Of a stretch of DNA of 6,210 nucleotides, positions 1 through 3,345 are shown piece after piece. The stretch covers positions 1 to 6,210 of the forward strand of contig JBGCFA010000149.1 of NCBI GenBank assembly GCA_045106675.1. The letters run 5' to 3'. How positions within the stretch are numbered: position 1 is the first letter of the stretch; the number at the start of each line of letters is the position of its first letter. The stretch is from JBCAWW01 sp045106675. GTDB taxonomy: Bacteria > Bacteroidota > Bacteroidia > J057. The notes under the pieces are model-generated. The model saw only the letters and a list, made by a program, of their open reading frames with translations. It did not search any database and was not told the origin of the DNA. The translations under genes were made by a program, and so were the position numbers.

Positions 1-474
1 ACCGTAAAGGATGTTGCTTTGATGGGAAGATATCCGCATCGAGGCGTTTTTGAAAAAATCGCTCCCATCGACCATCAGAAAGCTAGTGATGCGTTGAAGT
101 CACTCGGTATATACGATCTACGCAATAAGCAGATCGGAGAATTGTCTGGAGGACAGCAGCAAAGAGCCTTTATCGGTCGTGCCCTCTGCCAAGAAGCGGA
201 GATATACCTCTTCGATGAACCCTTTGTCGGGGTGGATATCACCACCGAAACCCGCATCATTGAAATTGTAAAAGAATTAGCGGCTAGTGGCAAGACCGTA
301 GTGATCATTCATCACGACCTCGCCAAAGTCAAAGATTACTTTGATCGCCTCATCATGATCAATCAACGTTTGGTTGCCTACGGCGATACTGAAGCAGTCT
401 TTACCGATGAAAACATCAAAAAGACCTATAGTGGTCGTCTTACCATCTTGCAAAAATCTGATCAACACAAATAG
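1..474 (+). CDS. Metal (Mn/Zn/Fe-type) ABC transporter ATP-binding protein, 5' end cut off
   Basis: This is the ATPase subunit of a metal-uptake ABC importer, which hydrolyses ATP on the cytoplasmic face to drive transport through the permease encoded just downstream. The frame is open from base 1, so the gene starts outside the window; 157 codons remain of a family that is usually about 240-260 residues. Visible motifs are the ABC signature LSGGQQQR (142-165), Walker B IYLFDEP (202-222) with its catalytic Glu at 217-219, the D-loop GVD just after it, and the switch His in IIHHD (codon 313-315). Walker A and the Q-loop are lost with the missing part. The segment LMGRYPHRGVF near the left edge is typical of the ZnuC/MntB/TroB cluster and supports a divalent-metal rather than a sugar or peptide importer. 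The TAG stop lies two bases before the permease ATG, so the two genes are almost certainly co-transcribed. The family is certain; the metal is inferred from the partner. Confidence 0.95.
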   Translation, partial: TVKDVALMGRYPHRGVFEKIAPIDHQKASDALKSLGIYDLRNKQIGELSGGQQQRAFIGRALCQEAEIYLFDEPFVGVDITTETRIIEIVKELAASGKTVVIIHHDLAKVKDYFDRLIMINQRLVAYGDTEAVFTDENIKKTYSGRLTILQKSDQHK

Positions 475-476
475 CT

Positions 477-1967
477 ATGTGGGATTTACTGATTGAAACT
501 TTTCAATACGACTATGCCCAACGAGCATTGATTACCTCGGCCATGGTTGGGGTGATGTGTGGCATATTGGGCTGCTTTATCGTTTTGCGTAATATGTCGC
601 TCATCGGCGATGCGCTCTCTCATGCTATCTTGCCGGGAGTAGTGGTTGGCTTTTTAGTAGCTGGCTATAGTGTACTTGGTTTTTTTACGGGTTCTGTCAT
701 CGCTGGATTACTTTCAGCTGTCCTGATGACTTGGATACAACGCAATGTGCGTACCCAAGAAGATGCAGCCATCGGGATCGTCTTTACTTCTATGTTTGCC
801 ATAGGAGTGATGGGGATATCTTGGGTTACGCGGCAAGAAGGGGTACACTTAGACCTCAAAGATTTTCTCTTTGGCAATATCCTTGGGATTGCTGATCAAG
901 ATGTGATCTTGACAATGATGGTGATGATCTTCACAATTGTCTGTGTAGTGGCTTATTATCGCTATTTCTTCATTACGACCTTTGAGTCCGTGGTGGCCGA
1001 AACGATGGGTATTTCTGTTAGTACAATGCATTACTTCTTGATGCTGCTATTATCATTTGCAGTAGTAGCATCTTTGCAGTCTGTAGGAGTGATCTTGGTG
1101 GTGGCGATGTTGATTACACCTGCTTCAACGGCCTATCTATTGACTCATAACCTTAAGACAATGATTGTGATTGCGGCTGGAGTCGGTCTGCTTTCCACTA
1201 CTTTGGGTTTGATATTGGCGATCCTTTTTGAAACTACGCCTGGTCCTGCGATGACCGTTACTGCGACCTCACTTTATTTATTGGCGGTCTTTTTCTCTCC
1301 TCAGAGAGGATTAGTCAGTCGTTCCGTGAAACGGAGACAAAAACGCAAAAACATCTTCCGAGAAGATATCCTCAAACAATCTGTCCGTCTGCACGAAAAA
1401 GGCGAATTGACCTTTGCCAATCTACAGAATAGGCTAGGCGAAGAACATGGTAATATCAAACCTCAACTGAATCGTCTAGCGAAAAAGGGATTACTCAAGC
1501 AGATTAATCAAAGCATCGTTTTGACCGATGAAGGCATTCGTTATGGTTATAATTTGATCCGTGCGCACCGTCTTTGGGAGACCTTTTTGGTGCAGGAGTT
1601 TGGCTTGAGTGAAGATCAAATCCATGATGATGCCGAGAAGTATGAACACATTTTGCCTGAAGCCTTGGTGGATGAAGTCGCATTGCATCTAGGTAATCCT
1701 AAACATGATCCGCATGGCTCGCCGATACCGGGTAAGTATAGCCATAATAGACCCAAACTCTCATCGGCCTCTGTCGGTGAAAAGGTCCACATTAGTGCTC
1801 GTCAACTCAATCATTTGGTGCGCTCGGAATTGTGGGAGCTAGGGATTCAGCCGGGAGTAGAGATCGAGATCCACAAGTGGCAGGGTGAGGTATTAGTGAT
1901 TCGCTTCGCGGAACGCTTAATTAACTTATCTAAATCCTTGACTGATAAGATATTGATCGAAGACTAA
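477..1967 (+). CDS. Metal ABC transporter permease fused to a DtxR/MntR-like metal-sensing regulator and FeoA-like domain
   Basis: This 496-residue protein joins an ABC-3 family permease (about residues 1-275) to a regulator (about 290-496). The permease half has roughly eight or nine hydrophobic segments between residues 17 and 274 and the conserved cytoplasmic loop GDALSHAILPG (44-54) that contacts the ATPase. After a basic linker (282-291) comes a DtxR-like winged helix (about 295-352), a dimerisation and metal-binding region (about 360-418) and an SH3/FeoA-like domain (about 432-496, with LGIQPGVEIEI at 455-465). By eye alignment the metal ligands are present: D297 (MntR D8, DtxR M10), H364 and E368 (DtxR H79/E83), H383 (H98), E387 (DtxR C102, MntR E99), E390 and H391. 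Asp and Glu at the Met10 and Cys102 positions are MntR-like and hint at manganese; MntR E11 is Lys here (K300). The recognition helix (325-340) is poorly conserved, so the module may gate the transporter rather than bind DNA. The start ATG follows the ATPase stop by two bases. The usual free-standing permease is about 280 residues. Confidence 0.93.
   Translation: MWDLLIETFQYDYAQRALITSAMVGVMCGILGCFIVLRNMSLIGDALSHAILPGVVVGFLVAGYSVLGFFTGSVIAGLLSAVLMTWIQRNVRTQEDAAIGIVFTSMFAIGVMGISWVTRQEGVHLDLKDFLFGNILGIADQDVILTMMVMIFTIVCVVAYYRYFFITTFESVVAETMGISVSTMHYFLMLLLSFAVVASLQSVGVILVVAMLITPASTAYLLTHNLKTMIVIAAGVGLLSTTLGLILAILFETTPGPAMTVTATSLYLLAVFFSPQRGLVSRSVKRRQKRKNIFREDILKQSVRLHEKGELTFANLQNRLGEEHGNIKPQLNRLAKKGLLKQINQSIVLTDEGIRYGYNLIRAHRLWETFLVQEFGLSEDQIHDDAEKYEHILPEALVDEVALHLGNPKHDPHGSPIPGKYSHNRPKLSSASVGEKVHISARQLNHLVRSELWELGIQPGVEIEIHKWQGEVLVIRFAERLINLSKSLTDKILIED
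1320..1334 (+). repeat. Dispersed hairpin repeat, copy 1 (CGTT-CCGT-GAA-ACGG)
   Basis: CGTT is followed by a perfect 4-bp stem CCGT/ACGG with a GAA loop; the T before it and the A after it extend the stem to 5 bp. It lies inside the permease-regulator gene and encodes RSVKR (residues 282-286), at the seam between the two halves. It differs from the copy at 6188 by two changes that keep the base pair (C:G to T:A). Confidence 0.6.
1901..1917 (-). repeat. Dispersed hairpin repeat, copy 2 (AGCGTT-CCGC-GAA-GCGA)
   Basis: Read on the minus strand this is AGCGTT, stem CCGC/GCGA with one outer mismatch, loop GAA. Sixteen bases (1902-1917) are an exact reverse-complement match to 6186-6201. It sits in the FeoA-like end of the permease gene (RFAER, residues 476-480), antisense to that gene, about 50 bases before the convergent stop codons. 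Confidence 0.6.
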
Positions 1968-3175
1968 ATCTCTTCTCGTTTGCCATCTGCATACACTCGA
2001 TAATACTGATCGCCTTCGATGAGGAGGCCTTGCGATTTTTTGTTTGGCCAGTTTTTGTGGTAGTCTTTGGGATGCTGGACATCGATGGCGATTACTTTTC
2101 CTTCGAATAAACGCTTGACTTCCCATTGTACGGTATGGCCGACCACTACAGCACTGGCGTTAAATGCAGCTAATCCTTTTTCGACTTCTACTTGGCTGAG
2201 ATCATCTTTGAAGTAACCTCGATACCAACATGGACCCGTCTTATTGGAAAGGATAAATTGCTGCGGTGAATGTTCTGGCTTGGGGTAATATGACAGATAG
2301 TAATGATCTCTGATGATTTGATTGACTTCATCAATGCTAAAGAGTAAATCTGCCATATCTGGATGAATGCCGCCATGAACGAACAAAATTCCATTGATCA
2401 GTTCTAAGGCATTTTTATTGGATAACCATCTGCCCATCAATGAATTGAGATCGTATAGTTCCGTTTGCTGTTTACCTAATACTGAAGCCACATGAAAATA
2501 CTTAGGCGAAGCCGCTTGGTAATCGCCCTGCATATTTTTGAGCTCATGATTGCCAATGATAAAGTGCACTTGACCACCTTGCTTTAGGGCCTCTTGCTCT
2601 AATTTATAAATAAACCAGAGTACCTGAGTCGTCGAAAAACCTCGATCGACAAAATCACCGACTAGTACCAAATGTCCTTTCCCAAATGTCCAATTTAAAG
2701 CTTCGTCTATCACTTGATTGGTCATCAAAAAATCTCGAAAAGTCCGGTACCCACTTTCTATATCTGAGATCGCTAAGATTTTATCGACACCTTCATAAGT
2801 ACTCTTGGGTGGTACAAAATCACTCAGCACCTCAAACTCAAAACTAGACTCATCTAAGGGGAAATAGCATTCCGCAAATATCGGTGTAGCAATCCCATAT
2901 TGTCTTTGATTGGCATATAAACCATCATCTTGATTGCCATGTATGTAATTGACTGATAGCGTACTATCATTTTGATAGAATATGTAAGGCCCGTCCTTTT
3001 CCCAATTCAAAGCTGTACGATCATCACCATAATGTACCGCTGCGCCATTCCATAGGCCAATACAGATGAGCAAACTAGCGATGATAAATATCGTGAGCAG
3101 GGCGTTTTTGAAGAAGGTAGAGAGGTGCTTTTTCATGATTCTCATATTTAAGAGCCTCAACATAAGAAGGAGCAT
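1964..3175 (-). CDS. Membrane-anchored PPP-type metallophosphatase (Shewanella-like phosphatase relative)
   Basis: This 403-residue calcineurin-like phosphoesterase probably removes phosphate from protein or small-molecule substrates using two metal ions. Motifs in order are D138-I-E140 in ISDIESGYRTF, GDFVDRG (173-179), GNHE (208-211), HGG (267-269) and GHT (346-348). GNHE followed by GD some residues later, HGGIHPDMA, a WYRG segment (317-320) and VVVGHT resemble the Shewanella-like (Shelph/SLP) branch of PPP phosphatases, several of which act on phosphotyrosine; the substrate here is unknown. The first motif has Glu where the metal-binding His of DxH is expected. Residues 15-23 are basic, then a hydrophobic stretch (about 24-43) forms a signal anchor or signal peptide, so the catalytic domain is likely outside the cytoplasm; no lipobox is visible. 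The first ATG is taken because AAGGAA lies 5 bases upstream, but ATGs at codons 11 (3145) and 14 (3136) give a more ordinary signal sequence. The TAG stop overlaps the convergent permease stop by 4 bases. Confidence 0.9.
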   Translation of the reverse strand: MLLLMLRLLNMRIMKKHLSTFFKNALLTIFIIASLLICIGLWNGAAVHYGDDRTALNWEKDGPYIFYQNDSTLSVNYIHGNQDDGLYANQRQYGIATPIFAECYFPLDESSFEFEVLSDFVPPKSTYEGVDKILAISDIESGYRTFRDFLMTNQVIDEALNWTFGKGHLVLVGDFVDRGFSTTQVLWFIYKLEQEALKQGGQVHFIIGNHELKNMQGDYQAASPKYFHVASVLGKQQTELYDLNSLMGRWLSNKNALELINGILFVHGGIHPDMADLLFSIDEVNQIIRDHYYLSYYPKPEHSPQQFILSNKTGPCWYRGYFKDDLSQVEVEKGLAAFNASAVVVGHTVQWEVKRLFEGKVIAIDVQHPKDYHKNWPNKKSQGLLIEGDQYYRVYADGKREEI

Positions 3176-3180
3176 AGCAA

Positions 3181-3186
3181 TTCCTT
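3181..3186 (-). promoter_or_regulatory. Shine-Dalgarno-like AAGGAA before the phosphatase
   Basis: Reading the minus strand, AAGGAA ends five bases before the ATG at 3175. This is the main reason to prefer the first of three candidate starts (codons 1, 11 and 14). Many Bacteroidota genes lack such a site, so it is supportive but not decisive. Confidence 0.45.
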
Positions 3187-3197
3187 AATCTTAGTGA

Positions 3198-3205
3198 CAA
3201 AAGTA
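3198..3205 (-). promoter_or_regulatory. Possible Bacteroidota -7 element of the phosphatase promoter
   Basis: The minus strand reads TACTTTTG, an exact match to the TAnnTTTG consensus of the primary sigma factor in Bacteroidota. It lies 22 bases upstream of the first ATG of the phosphatase, leaving a short leader that contains AAGGAA. No clear TTG-type -33 element sits at the expected distance upstream, so this stays a candidate. Confidence 0.35.
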
Positions 3206-3250
3206 GGCGTGAATGGGATGAATAGCCCTTCTGATTGAAATCTAGTTGTT

Positions 3251-3266
3251 ATAAACAGCCGTTTAT
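3251..3266. repeat. Small inverted repeat in the divergent intergenic region (possible operator)
   Basis: ATAAAC and GTTTAT form a perfect 6-bp inverted repeat around the spacer AGCC. It lies between the divergent phosphatase and TPR-CHAT genes, about 45 bases upstream of the phosphatase -7 candidate and 80 bases before the TPR-CHAT start. The position fits a binding site for a dimeric regulator. A 6-bp AT-rich palindrome can also arise by chance. Confidence 0.3.
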
Positions 3267-3271
3267 TGTTG

Positions 3272-3288
3272 CGGCTTCGCCGAACGCT
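3272..3288 (-). repeat. Dispersed hairpin repeat, copy 3, intergenic (AGCGTT-CGGC-GAA-GCCG)
   Basis: On the minus strand AGCGTT precedes a perfect 4-bp stem CGGC/GCCG with loop GAA. Compared with the copy at 6188, the second stem pair is flipped from C:G to G:C with pairing kept. This is the only copy outside a gene, in the spacer between the divergent phosphatase and TPR-CHAT genes. Confidence 0.6.
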
Positions 3289-3345
3289 TTTGTATCTTAT
3301 TAGCAGGTAACAAAGAGATTATATTCCCCACTTAATTCATTTCTA

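Noticed and set aside
1353..1367. Perfect palindrome ATCTTC-CGA-GAAGAT near the permease-regulator linker
   Set aside because: One or two 6-bp stems per loop length are expected by chance in 6 kb, and it lacks the CGTT leader and GAA loop.
2954..2969. Inverted repeat TGATAG-CGTA-CTATCA inside the phosphatase gene
   Set aside because: It is within coding sequence, of chance-level length, and not repeated elsewhere.
3050..3110. Lipoprotein signal in the phosphatase N-terminus (LLIC)
   Set aside because: The residue before Cys is Ile, not Gly, Ala or Ser, so it is not a proper lipobox; a signal anchor or signal peptide fits better.
43..3112. A 12-base word GGCGTTTTTGAA at 43-54 and 3101-3112, partly like the hairpin repeat
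   Set aside because: A 12-base match is expected about once in a window of this size, the second site forms no stem, and both encode ordinary Phe/Lys/Glu runs.
3272..3293. GC-rich stem followed by CTTTTG as an intrinsic terminator
   Set aside because: The T run is short and interrupted, and no gene ends upstream of it: both neighbours start from this region.
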